Assembly (NCBI GenBank): GCA_037039925.1
Contig: JAXRKP010000867.1
Span: 100,001-164,000, forward strand
Origin: Doris montereyensis
Taxonomy: Eukaryota > Mollusca > Gastropoda > Nudibranchia > Dorididae
DNA length: 64,000 nucleotides
Direction of reading: 5' to 3'
Below the pieces are notes generated by a model. It had not been told where the DNA came from, made no database searches, and saw only the letters and a program-made list of their open reading frames with translations. Shown here in pieces: positions 26,086 to 36,205 of the stretch (the stretch's first letter is position 1; the number at the start of each line of letters is the position of its first letter). The position numbers and the translations under genes were made by a program.

Positions 26086-27279
26086 TTGTCTGATGTTGGG
26101 TTCCTTGACAGTCGAGAGAAACAACTAAAACATATCTACCAATTAGACATAGGTGAAAATGGGTACCAGCAGCATCTTGGGAAAAGCGTAACATCACTAC
26201 CACCTTTATCTCTCCCATCCCCAACCCTAAAACTTTTCCCTAAAACTTTTATTAACAGAAAGTAATTAACAAGTAACAATTTAATTTAACCCATCCTTTT
26301 TGCCATATCTCTTTCCTGGCATATTTTAATTATGAGAATGGATGTCAGTGACAGTGATTTCCTGCATGATGAGGGATGGAGGTGGCAATGGGAGTAAGTG
26401 AATATATGCAATGATCAAGAGTGAAGCAACTGCCATAATACATGAAAATGAATTAAAATTTGAGCAAACAGAGTAAATAGCAGTTGTCAAACTTGATCAC
26501 ATATTGATAGTACAAGAGATAGAAACAAAATGTTTGTGATTATTCTCAGCACTGTATTTATAGTACATATTTATAAATGCTATTGTTAGTATTCAAATTT
26601 TTGTTGTTGTACATGTTGATATTTTCCTCTAGAAAAACACTTTTGGTTTCACCTCTGAAACCACTTTTGGTTTCTCTGGAAAACTGCTTTTGTTTTCCCT
26701 TTTTTTTGCCCATTGCTTTACTTTGGTCAACCTACGGTGCAATCAAATAAAAGAAAGACACATGATATCATATGGATGGATTAAGAGATAATGTATTTAA
26801 GTAAAATAATTTTAAAATATAGGATTATAATATTAAATTATCTAGAAGGCATTATTTCATTTTTTATAAATAGCTGCAACAACAAAACAATATATATATA
26901 TATATGGGATATAAATAAATATAGATCTATAAGGTTTTTCATAATTCTATGCTTGTCTGCACGATATAACAAATTGTCATTTAATGGAAGTTTTAAGGTT
27001 GATATAAAAAGCTGTTTTTAAAGATGAATATTGTTATTCTTTTTAAGCAGGTGTATATGGCCATCAATAATCTTTATGTTAAAGGCCATCAATAATCTTT
27101 ATGTTAAAAGCAGTAACAGAAAACAAAATTGTACTCCTTAATAAAAACAAATTCATCTTTAGAGAAAGACACTGGTATTACATTTTTTATCACACTGAGT
27201 GAAAGGGGAAATATAAAAACCTGCTTAAGACCCATGAAGCTCTTCTTAAAGCAATACAAAAATGCAAAATAGATTTTTT
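26086..27279. other. Intergenic downstream of the protease gene
   Basis: AT-rich, with a short (TA)n near 26889-26904, a CTTTTGGTTTC tandem near 26638-26680 and a 31-bp direct duplication (GGCCATCAATAATCTTTATG) at 27057-27110. No gene was recognised. Confidence 0.5.
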
Positions 27280-27285
27280 TTTATT
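27280..27285 (-). promoter_or_regulatory. Poly(A) signal AATAAA of the protease gene
   Basis: AATAAA on the minus strand, about 95 bp beyond the stop codon of the protease gene. Its position and orientation fit a polyadenylation signal. The assignment rests on the hexamer alone. Confidence 0.5.
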
Positions 27286-27377
27286 TCCTTCCAAGATGAA
27301 CTATCAAATCAACTACATCAAAACAGGAAACAACAGGCCACACATGAAAATCAAATACAAAAAGATTATAAATACGT

Positions 27378-28378
27378 TTACAATCCAAATTGATTTTCTG
27401 GAATAGAATCCTCTTTGTTTAAAATATTTTTGTACATCAATGCAATATCTGATGCATCAAGTTCTTGAGAGCGAGAATCAAAACTAACGTTGAGTTTTGT
27501 TATTTCACAAAATGAACTGTGAACCGCACCTGGCCACTGAACTTGTAATAGAGTCGGAGTGATAACAAGGCCTCCAGAACTTCCTGGACAAGTAACAGCA
27601 TCATAATATTTGATCACTCTTTTCACTTCTGCTTTCTCTTTCTTGAGCCGACCAAACGAAATTGAGCTTGCAGTGCCATGCGGGTGAGAAATGACTGACG
27701 CCCAACTCAGCTTGTTGTGGCTGTGGTACTGTTGAGTATTATGGGTACTTTTTATCATCTGAGCATAACTGCACTTCGCATTTTTCAGGTGTAACTCAAT
27801 CATGTTAAGAAGTAGCTTGTTATGTGACATGACATGGAGAACAATATGATCCTGTTCCTTATTTACTCCAAGAATGGAGGCTACGTGGCCTCTAACTAGT
27901 CCTTTCTTGTCTGAAGACTGGAAGAAAAAGTTGACACAGGCATTATCAGCTTCTGATTTATCAAAAATTACATGCTTGTTAGTTCTTACATGGATGCCAC
28001 CAAAAACAAAATGCTTCTTCTGTCCTCTTCTCATGCCTGAACTTGCCCTGTTTGATGCACTGGGTGAACCGGCAGTACTCATATTGCTTGGACTGATGTC
28101 AAACACTGAAAGCTCAGTAAAGGTGGAGCTATTGCCATCTTTCACATCATGCGAACAATCTTTCTTTGGACACTTTATTTTCATCATTTGTTTATCTGTA
28201 GATACAAAAAGCCAGAACCATTGCGCACATTGTTTGTGCCAATGTAGGAACTGTACATGTCATTTTTACTGCGATTGTCACTTGTGCTAGTTACTGAAAT
28301 CTGCACCACTAATTTTGACAGGCATTGAAAGAATGTAACTGTATCTTCATGTTGAATATCCAGGGGTAAGTTTGCTAC
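27378..28378 (-). CDS. Protease gene, coding exon 2 (catalytic domain)
   Basis: The exon starts after the acceptor TCTCAACAG at 28378 in phase 0, matching the end of exon 1, and stops at TAA (27378-27380). One base is missing in the A-run at 28187-28189; restoring it joins GFLYLQINK to MMKIKCPKKDCSH. All three catalytic motifs lie downstream of that point in a single open frame. Confidence 0.85.
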
Positions 28379-30503
28379 CTGTTGAGAGATTAAAAGCAAA
28401 CTTTTTTTAAAGATTTAAAAGTTGACAGACTCATTTTCATAACAAAGTGTGACAAAAGTTATGACAAAACAAAGAACTACTCCTTATATAATGTATCAAT
28501 GAATCTTACATTTAAAGGACCATGAAAAAAAAATTCCAATTTGCATTAGGAAATAATCTTCATGTTAGCTGAACAAAATATGTGTATAAAGAAGCCAGAG
28601 TCTCCAATATTTTGCCTCAAAGTGAAGATGTGTAAGCAGACATCTAATGAAATCTGAGTTCATGTGCATTTGAGTTCCATTTGCCTTCTTATTTCTACAG
28701 GGCTTCAGATTTTCATATATATGGCTTGGTATGAATAATTAGCTCTAACATGAGGAAATGAATGATTTGAATCGTCTTCGTTGGCTGTAAAGAAATCAAA
28801 CTCAAACTTGTGAAACTGATGTGAAAATAAATTTACTCTTAAAACAAAAACATTTTCCTTTTAAACTAGAAAAAGTAACGTTCCTTTCTCAAGCTGATTA
28901 CAGCCTATAGAGCTAGAGCTTATCCCAGTTTCTAAACTGTGAATAACCCAGGTGATAAAGCATCACATCCTATGAAAGATGCTAGCCAGCGGCAGGATTT
29001 ACTTCCGAGTTGATGCTGGTATCCATTTACACCCAGATCAAGTGGAGAAAGACATGTTAAGTGTCTTTCCCAAGGAACGCAACATGGGACTTAGCATTGC
29101 TGACTTTCAAGCCCAGGACCTCACGACCCAAAGTTCAATAGCCCAAACAATAAACCATCAACACCACACATTAAGCAGTGCAATAAACAAGATACCACAA
29201 ATCATTTCTGAAAGATAAATGTATCTAAATGGAATAGAAACATATAATTAATAAAACAATTAAGAGGAAATCAACAGTCACACAAACCCACCTTTAGATC
29301 TTGGGGGAATAGTACCTGTCATGTCCAGGGGCCTTCTTACATGTCTTAAAGTTCTCAATTAGTTCAAAGTTACTCTCAGTCTTCATAGTTTTCTCAGGCT
29401 CTGAATATGTGGTGCTTTTGTCACTTTCCCCTGGTGTTGCATGAGGTTGTCCTTTGTCATTTCCTTCACTATCTCTACCTCTAATACCTCTAAGTATGTT
29501 CTTTTGCACTTGACCCACAGCATTTTGCATTGCTTCTATATTTTCTTCACACTTTCTCTGTTCATGATTAGATTCCAAACGTTTTCACTCTTCACTGCTC
29601 TTTGGCCAGTGGCAATGGTAAGTCGATCCTTTGTAGAAATATCAATAGGAGCAGCAACGTAGTCAGAAGCTGAACGAGAATTGGTGTTATCTTTGGTTTT
29701 TGGTTTGAACAAAGAGTCATGGGAGAAGTTGATATTAGATGTGTCTGCAGGAGGATTTTCTTGAGAAACAGAGGCATAATGAGTCTCTTCTTGGTTTGCT
29801 GATGAAGTTTCAGAGGCTAATGCCAGTGATGATGTCTTCTCCAAAGTCTGAGGCACTGAGCTGGCCATGGCGTTCTCAGAGAAAGACATCATGGCGCTCT
29901 GAGACCGGCTCAGAGAATTCATTGTTGCGTCAGTATCCCTTTGCATACATGAATTTACCTCTAAACCAGAAAAATTTCCGATGCAAAGGATGATGCCATG
30001 TCCACCGTTTGAGGAAGTGGACTGCCCACAGCATCGTCTGATATATATGACATTTGAGACATACTAAGTGAATTCAGATTTGCATTATCATATCTATCAA
30101 TCATGGAATTTAATTCTAGACTTCCAAAACCAACGTTCCTCGATGCAGATGGTGACAGTGAAGGGTTTGAGGAAGATGCATTAAGCCAGGTCTGAGAATC
30201 AATTGATTCAGAATATACTTGAGAATCTTGGGCAGCTTTAAAGGAATCTGCATCAAACGATTCAATATTGTCGTCTCGATATGATTTGAATTTTTTGTGG
30301 AAACTAGAGGAATCATCTTGATCATGACTGCCTGGTGATTCAATGGAACTGTTATCAACAGCAAAAGGATTAGTTCCTTTATAGGACCTTTTTGTTGCAT
30401 GTGAATGTCTGAGAGACAACTTTTCATGGCCATCTGTTTTCTTGTCAGCCATCTTTGCTCCCTTAGGAATAAGATTTGATGACTGAAATGAACTGCTTTC
30501 CAT
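27378..30503 (-). CDS. Trypsin-like serine protease domain protein, two coding exons
   Basis: The gene is complement(join(27378..28378, 29292..30503)) and encodes about 738 residues once four 1-base shortages are allowed for. The N-terminal half (~1-405) is Ser/Asn/Asp-rich, probably disordered, with a duplicated ~50-residue segment. The C-terminal half is a chymotrypsin-fold protease: GSGFLYLQ near 459, catalytic His in TNKHVIFDKSEA (~541), Asp in EQDHIVLHV (~582), the loop SHPHG, and Ser in CPGSSGG (~673), followed by AVHSS. The triad is complete, so activity is plausible. The layout recalls FAM111/HtrA-like proteases and an uncharacterised mollusc family with SHPHG and CPGSSG motifs (from memory). 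No signal peptide or membrane segment is seen, so it is likely intracellular. Start is ATG at 30503; a second in-frame ATG (MADKK, 30452) has a better context. Substrate unknown. Confidence 0.82.
28903..29165 (-). mobile_element. SINE family B copy in the protease intron
   Basis: GAGCTTATCCCAGTTTCTAA, ATCCATTTACACCCAGATCA and TTAAGTGTCTTTCCCAAGGA follow the order of the family B copy at 17121. The tRNA-like head near 29150 is degenerate. It lies in the single intron (28379-29291), sense with respect to the gene. Confidence 0.72.
29292..30503 (-). CDS. Protease gene, coding exon 1 (N-terminal Ser-rich region)
   Basis: The exon runs from ATG at 30503 to the donor AAG|GTGGGT after 29292. It reads as one frame if one base is restored at each of three homopolymers: the A-run 29970-29974 (+ strand), T4 at 29582-29585 and G5 at 29303-29307. 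The joined frames have the same composition and continuous repeat alignment across the breaks. The sequence contains KKTDGHEKLSLRHSHATKR near the start and ends DRYYSP followed by QDLK. Confidence 0.82.
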
Positions 30504-30650
30504 ACAACAGAGAAAATGTCAACTTTATGCTTCTTTTTTTCTTTTCTTATTTATGAAATCAGAGCAGTAGTTCTGTACAACATATAAACGTCTTAAGATC
30601 CGTCACTTGATGCCATGCCTCTAACAAAGAAAGTCATTTCCGATAACCTG
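30504..30650 (-). other. Possible 5' UTR exon of the protease gene
   Basis: On the minus strand a TTTTTTGTTTCAG acceptor ends at about 30651, directly followed by exonic-looking sequence that runs into the ATG at 30503. This would make a spliced 5' UTR with its first exon further upstream. The evidence is the splice consensus only. Confidence 0.35.
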
Positions 30651-31034
30651 AAACAAAAAACAAAAAAATATTTTGTTAGAAAAGTAATAATAAACATATC
30701 TCATCGAACTGAATAAAATGTATGCAATAGTAAGAGCAACTTTTTCGGTTAATTTCCAACTTGAGTTTCAAATCAATATACAAAGAAAAGGACACAGCTG
30801 AGAAAGTCAGGCGATAATTCATGGCCACGAAACTTTTTATTGTTATTGTTACTCATTCCTTCACTTCCTGTTATTAGATATGCAACGAAAAGCCCGCCTA
30901 TTGTGTAGTTCATCGTAGAAAAAAAAAAAGAATGTGGTAAAAGAGCAATTATGATCATCATTGTCTACCTAAGGGCATGCTTGTATATTAGAAGTTGTAA
31001 CATTACATGATGTTTCATTATATACTTTGTTGAA

Positions 31035-31092
31035 ATGTAAAGCGCCACTGAGCACTTCTATATATGGACATCGGCGCCATATAAATAATTCC
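31035..31092 (+). mobile_element. LINE/SINE 3' end remnant
   Basis: AATGTAAAGCGCCACTGAGC, then GGACATCGGCGCCATATAAA and TAATT. The pattern 'GTAAAGCGC..TGAGCA...GGCGC(T)ATATAAAT' is a common terminal hairpin-like motif of CR1/L2-like LINEs and their SINEs. No coding part is attached. Confidence 0.55.
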
Positions 31093-31115
31093 TTTTCTTT
31101 TCTGTCTTTCAGGGT

Positions 31116-31245
31116 TTACTCCCCAGTTGATGTTAGTGCCCATTTCCGACTTAGTCAAGTTTTTCCCAAGCATTATAACTTTGGACCAAGCATGGCAGGA
31201 TTCAAACCCAGAACCTCAGAATCGCAAATTACAGTAGCTTAACCA
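31116..31245 (-). mobile_element. SINE family B, partial diverged copy
   Basis: It contains CTCCCCAGTTGATGTTAGTG, TTTTTCCCAAGCATTATAAC and GCAGGATTCAAACCCAGAAC, matching the head-proximal half of family B. The 3' portion is missing. Confidence 0.6.
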
Positions 31246-31342
31246 CATAGCTGTGAAAAATACCACTATAACGCTAAGTAGTAGCAACTTACTCCAACAA
31301 TAAGAAGTATTAGTAATTAACAACTAGCACTCAAAATCTACA

Positions 31343-31506
31343 GTGTCGGTGGCAGTGGTTAGGCCGGGTTTGAATCCTAGCAGAGCTAGTTCCGACGTTG
31401 TGTACCTTGTGACAGACGCTTAACATTTGTTTTCCCACACAACCCAGGTGCAAATGGATACAAGTACTAGTTTGTGAATAAAAACCTGCGTCAAACTAGC
31501 GTCCTG
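31343..31506 (+). mobile_element. SINE family B, plus-strand copy
   Basis: The head GTGTCGGTGGCAGTGGTTAG is followed by GGGTTTGAATCCTAGCAGAG (B box), ACAGACGCTTAACATTTGTT, CCCAGGTGCAAATGGATACA and GCGTCAAACTAGCGTCC. The order is the same as in the 17121 copy. It faces the partial copy at 31116-31245. Confidence 0.78.
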
Positions 31507-31679
31507 TCCAGCAGGTAAATTATTATTATTATCTGTTCTTGAAGGAACATTACTTACTCAAAGTCTACAAGAAACACATGATAAAAAAGTATTTCAAGAA
31601 AATCACCAAAATAATATGAAATGCCTTTGATGTCTTTGTGTGCCACATACCCGGTGATTTGTCTCATAATATTGTTGCA

Positions 31680-31733
31680 GGATCAACTATGAAATGCCCA
31701 AACTATAGAGGAAAATCACTGCTGAGCATACCA
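31680..31733 (+). mobile_element. RTE-like LINE RT fragment, ~18 codons
   Basis: It reads GSTMKCPNYRGKSLLSIP, matching GSTMECSNYRGISLLSVP of the LINE at 13631-17022. Similarity cannot be followed on either side. Confidence 0.65.
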
Positions 31734-32318
31734 GTCTTTTTCAGCTGATACTTGTCAAGTTCTTTCCCATAGATTAATATTTACGATGGAACGATTTGTG
31801 GACACCTTTTATCTTAAGAATGAGATAAACCAAGAAGGACTCTGTAATAAAATTGCTCTTCTTGTCAAATTAGACATTGTTGACTGAAAAATTATTGCAA
31901 ACAATTGAAAAGATGAAGGGAAGACTAATCAACTGTAAAATGTGGTCTACACTGGAACTTCTTGGAAATTTTTTTTTATACAAATAGAAATTATTTCCGA
32001 AGAACAAATAACCAATCTCACAAAGAGCAAATGAAACTAGGAAATTGACATCTACACGCTAACTCACACTCTGTAATACTGTGCCACATCATGAACTGAT
32101 CAACATGAACAGCAGTATTCCCATATATTTCTAAAACAAGGAGAGTAATACATCAATGAAAGTGTGTGCACTAGTCTCCTTGAGTGGTCTTTTTTGCATT
32201 AGAAGCACTTTGGAATTCATACGATTTTATAAAATCCTTGATTAATTATGATATTCATACATCCGACGCTTTTTTACTGTCAGACAGTAGGCAAAGTTCC
32301 ATTCAAGCCTTGAGGTGT
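31734..32318. other. Intergenic, nothing recognised
   Basis: Degenerate AT-rich sequence. A few short frames resemble nothing I know. Confidence 0.4.
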
Positions 32319-32498
32319 CCAGGAACGTATCTTGGTTTATGTTGTAAAGATAAGTGGAACAGACCAGGAACATATCTTGGTTTATGTTGTAAAGATAAGT
32401 GGAACAGACCAGGAACATATCTTGGTTTATGTTGTAAAGATAAGTGGAACAGACCAGGAACATATCTTGGTTTATGTTGTGAAGCTAAGTGGAACAGA
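32319..32498. repeat. 45-bp tandem repeat, 4 copies
   Basis: The unit starts CCAGGAACATATCTTGGTTT and is 45 bp long, with starts at 32319, 32364, 32409 and 32454. The middle copies are identical and the last carries a few changes. The period is 15 codons, so the plus strand reads PGTYLGLCCKDKWNR four times inside a 105-codon open frame (32184-32501), and two other frames are also open. There is no independent sign of coding. Confidence 0.92.
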
Positions 32499-33121
32499 TG
32501 ATGAAAGACCATCAACTGAGCAGGTTGCTGGTCTATCACTACAGATGCTTTATGCTTAAGAGACTAGTTCCCTTTGACGCTCTCATATCATGATCAACTA
32601 TTATACACACATGAAAACAGGATAGCATACCAATCAGGCGCTATTCTATGGTAAAGTTTACTTAGATTTTAACTTTGTATTATTTAAATACTGGTGTTTA
32701 AGTGTCAAGACTTAAAGTGGGTGAATTCGCCAACTAGTCAGCTAAATTCACCATTGCTTTCAAGGAAATTCACTACGAGAGGGTACTGGAGTTTTTAATA
32801 CTTTTTTAGTTGGTTTAGTTTTGTTTGTGGTGGACTTGAGGGGTTTAGGGGCTCTTTTGTTTATTTTTTTGTTGTTGATTAGCTTGGTGACAAGAGTTAA
32901 ATTTTTGCCATTTTTATTCAAAATGATATGTCAGGCTGTTTCGAGGACTTTTCGTTGGCATAGATTTAGATTTTAACTGCTTTTCAACAGCAGCACAATT
33001 TTGCCCCTCACTAAAGGCTTCATGGCATTCTTTATGGGAATAATTATGAAGCTTCCTTTTGAAGTTCTTCCCATTTTGAAATTAATGGGAATAGAAATTA
33101 GGCAGCATAAAGAAAGAAAGA
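32499..33121. other. Intergenic, nothing recognised
   Basis: Ordinary sequence without a gene or known repeat. Confidence 0.45.
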
Positions 33122-33275
33122 CTGAGAAGCTTGGTTGGTAGCACGTTTGGGTGCCGACGCAGAGGTCGCAGGTTCAATCCCCATGGTGGCAAAGATTTTT
33201 TATGTCTATTTCTTATATCTGTTTTGTCTTTGTTCCTATGGGGCTTTAATATTATTCAATATCATCATCCTTCAC
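33122..33275 (+). mobile_element. tRNA-derived SINE (family A), copy 2
   Basis: AGCTTGGTTGGTAGCACGTT (A box), GGTCGCAGGTTCAATCCCCA (B box), then TGTCTATTTCTTATATCTGT and GTTCCTATGGGGCTTTAATA. It matches copy 1 at 13082 through head and body. The B box is better preserved here. Confidence 0.78.
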
Positions 33276-34605
33276 TTTCAACATCAATTATTACCCCTAT
33301 GTTGGTACTACATGAGTTATACATTACATAATATAATATATACACAATGTCGTACATACCATTTCACGATGACATAAGCCAGACACACCAGACATCCATA
33401 ATGAAGTGTGAAATCAGGTGTCGAGCCAGACCTTGCTCGTCCACCTAACAAAACAGTGCGGTGTTAATGTGGGGTGGCGTTTAAAAAACAAAGTTGTGCA
33501 CTGTCATAGCCTTTCATTGCCCGCTTATCCTGGCAATCACAAGGGTGAACACAGGAGGAGATAATTCAATGATCCACCATACATTCTCGATTACGTGTCT
33601 TATTAATTTACCATTCAAAGAAGATTGACTGTGAACGAAACCATTGATGAAAACCATGTTAGTTTGTTTCATCATGTATAACACTAGACAGACAATTAGT
33701 ATCCATTACTCTAGTGTCCACTTCGATCAAAGACACCGCAGTGGTGGCAGACGCATATTCCGAGATGACCTTGAAAGCCATTCCAGTCTCCCTCACTATC
33801 CACATTAACCCCACACAGGCTACATGATGCATAATTATTGATACCATACACGTATGCACACACAGACAGAGGTGCAGGCAGCTGCTAGTGTGATGAGTAT
33901 CATAACTAAGGCATGTAATGGGCCCTTTGTATAGGCACGAAAACAACAATATTGTAGCCTACCGTAAATGATATGCAAGAAGTATTTCAAATTGTAATGC
34001 ATGTGTGTGGGTCTAGCCTGCGGGGAGTGTCACAGGAGAAAACCAATCCAAATCTTCCTTCTTTAATACATTGTTTTTATGTTAGAGCTTTTCTTGTCAA
34101 TAATAAGAACAATTTTTCCTGTGATAAACAGTGTGCTGTGCAGTAATTTTTGCTCAGTCTCATTGTGGTTGTAGCCCTGTAGGGCATCCTTGAATATCAT
34201 TCTAAATATGCATATTTAGCTTTTATAGAGATTAAAACGGGGTATTGCACAAGTCCCACTGTAAACAAGATCTGTAGTATTCAATGCCATTGTAGGTGAG
34301 CTCTAGTGTATTCAAACAGAAATTATTATGGATGATCTTTAGTCGTTGACCTGAGTGATCTTCTTTTCTCTCCCCAAAGTTTTGTTATTAAATGAATGAC
34401 ATGTCTTCACTGTTGATAACGGAATTCTATGATGGGAATAACTCTACTTTGAGCTTGACTCAAAGGGGATGACCGAACAACCATGCAACATCGAACCAAT
34501 TCATTGGCAGCCATTATTGATCAATGATGATATTGAGAAAGAAGGGAAGAAAAGCAGTAAATGATTGAAGAGAGGGAGTATCTACATGATCTACACCCCC
34601 ATATC
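33276..34605. other. Intergenic, nothing recognised
   Basis: 1.3 kb without a supported gene. A 96-codon minus-strand frame (33949-33659) has no recognisable features. Confidence 0.4.
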
Positions 34606-35320
34606 TATATATATAAAACTGTACATCTCATACTTTGACCGCACTTATATCAGGAACCACTGCACCCACAACCGCCATATTTCACAGGTAGATTTCAAAA
34701 TGCCTGCTTTAGGTTCTTAGCAAATACACTCTGGTCAAATCAGTATTTTAATTGATTAGACAAAGATTGTTTTTCCTGCGATCCACAAAACTTTTTATTG
34801 TTACTCATTCTTCCATTTCCTGTCATTACAATATAACTTCAGTATTGAGTACTTAAGTAAAAAAAGACTGCATAACTTCAGTATCGAGTATTAATTTGAT
34901 ATAATAATCGTAGTTCACACTTCATATCACCCCTAACCGATATAATGGTTTCTGAATTAACCACAGTCAAGGTTCAAGAGATCCAACTTAATAAATTATA
35001 TTATAATAAAGAGAAAATTTTAATCATAATCCAACATTATTCACGGGCATGCTTGTCTATAATAAAGCTGAACATCTCTAACTTTCACCATTTATAACTC
35101 AGGAACCACTGCATCCACAACCTCCATCTCTCGCATGCAGATTTCAGATAGCCTGCTTTAGGTTCTTAGCGAATAAAATTTTGAATCAAATCAGTATTTT
35201 AATTGATTTGAAAAGATTGTTCTGCTTGTGATCCAGGAAACTTTTAATGGTTACTAAATCTAATTTTTCGATTTCCGGTCATTACAATAAAACTTTACTT
35301 CAGTATCAGTACTACGGAAA
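34606..35320. repeat. Two diverged copies of repeat G, possible Helentron-like
   Basis: Copy 1 (~34606-34850) and copy 2 (~35055-35300) share AACTGTACATCT-like starts, CAGGAACCACTGCA(C/T)CCACA, GCCTGCTTTAGGTTCTTAGC, AATCAGTATTTTAATTGATT and TTTCCTGTCATTACAATA. The TATATATATAAAACTG start and the internal 'GAACCACTG' phrase recall animal Helitron/Helentron non-autonomous elements. That classification is a guess. A related fragment is at ~30820-30985 in reverse orientation. Confidence 0.5.
34897..35050 (+). repeat. Repeat F, copy 1
   Basis: It contains TATAATAATCGTAGTTCACA, ATATCACCCCTAACCGATAT, CACAGTCAAGGTTCAAGAGA and CCAACATTATTCACGGGCAT. It ends GGCATGCTTGT next to repeat G copy 2 and matches 36061-36205. 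Confidence 0.65.
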
Positions 35321-35535
35321 TAAGCCTGCTTATTATCGAGTACACTTGTGACCGCCTAAATGCTGGTGCTTGGTCAGGGGCAACAATCAACAAGTGAGTT
35401 CTTCAAGCATGGTGCAGAAATTGAACAATTACCTCCATTATTTGTGATTTTAATAAACCAGACTTTCTTTACAAAATCGTATTTCAATGCCCTATTTTAT
35501 TTTATCTGGTCTTTTGACCATCGCATGCCATAAAG

Positions 35536-36060
35536 ATCCAAAGGCCAATGCTAGACAGGAGAGCAATAAAACTGTCCTCACCTTATCCTTTGATTGCAAT
35601 GAATGCCCGATCAATTAAAAACACCAGGTGATCGCATGCCACTTACAAGACTATTTAATTATAATTACCTAGTGACAAACCAGCGATCCAATGGGACAAA
35701 GGCTGTGCGGTACAGTGGGTGGTGATCTTTTTATTACATTACAATGGATAGGTATGAAGGGTGATTACACTGCATGGCACATCGTTGACGGGTATATATA
35801 TACTATTTATAAGCCATATTAGCAATGGGATTACATGAATGTACAATTAAAACAGAAAGCAAGTTTAATCAATTACGGACGTACTCTAGGAAAATTTGAG
35901 AAGACACTTGCGGTTTCCGATGAGACTGGGCATTTAGGCAAAAGTCTTGGTTTTGAAATGGGCATTTAGAATGGCAATTTATGTAGAAAAAAATCTGTTT
36001 CACAGAGATTGTGGGCATTTAGGCGAAACAGGCTTTATGATGACGGGCCCTTCTGTACTA
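35536..36060 (+). repeat. Dispersed repeat E, copy 1
   Basis: ~0.5 kb shared with 55540-56105 inside a Sec24 intron. Landmarks in order are TTAAAAACACCAGGTGATCG, GTGACAAACCAGCGATCCAA, TGGGACAAAGGCTGTGCGGT, TTATTACATTACAATGGATA and several GGGCATTTAGGC motifs. It has no open frame and is probably a non-autonomous transposon of unknown class. Confidence 0.8.
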
Positions 36061-36205
36061 ATTTAATCTAATAATCGTACTTGATATCACCCGCAACCGA
36101 TACAGTGGTTTCTTTCTGACTCAACCGTAGTCAAAGTTCAAGAGATGGGTCTTTATAATACTGAGAAATCATATAATCCAACATTATTTACAGGCATGCT
36201 TGTAT
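36061..36205 (+). repeat. Repeat F, copy 2
   Basis: TCTAATAATCGTACTTGATA, GCAACCGATACAGTGGTTTC, AGTCAAAGTTCAAGAGATGG and CCAACATTATTTACAGGCAT, then GCTTGTATAAAAC. It directly follows repeat E, and the 55540 copy of E lacks this neighbour. Confidence 0.65.

Noticed and set aside
32319..32498. CRISPR-like direct repeats
   Set aside because: Units are contiguous with no unique spacers, and the context is eukaryotic.
33131..33377. Open frames at 33131-33331 and 33135-33377
   Set aside because: They begin inside the SINE-A head and follow its sequence.
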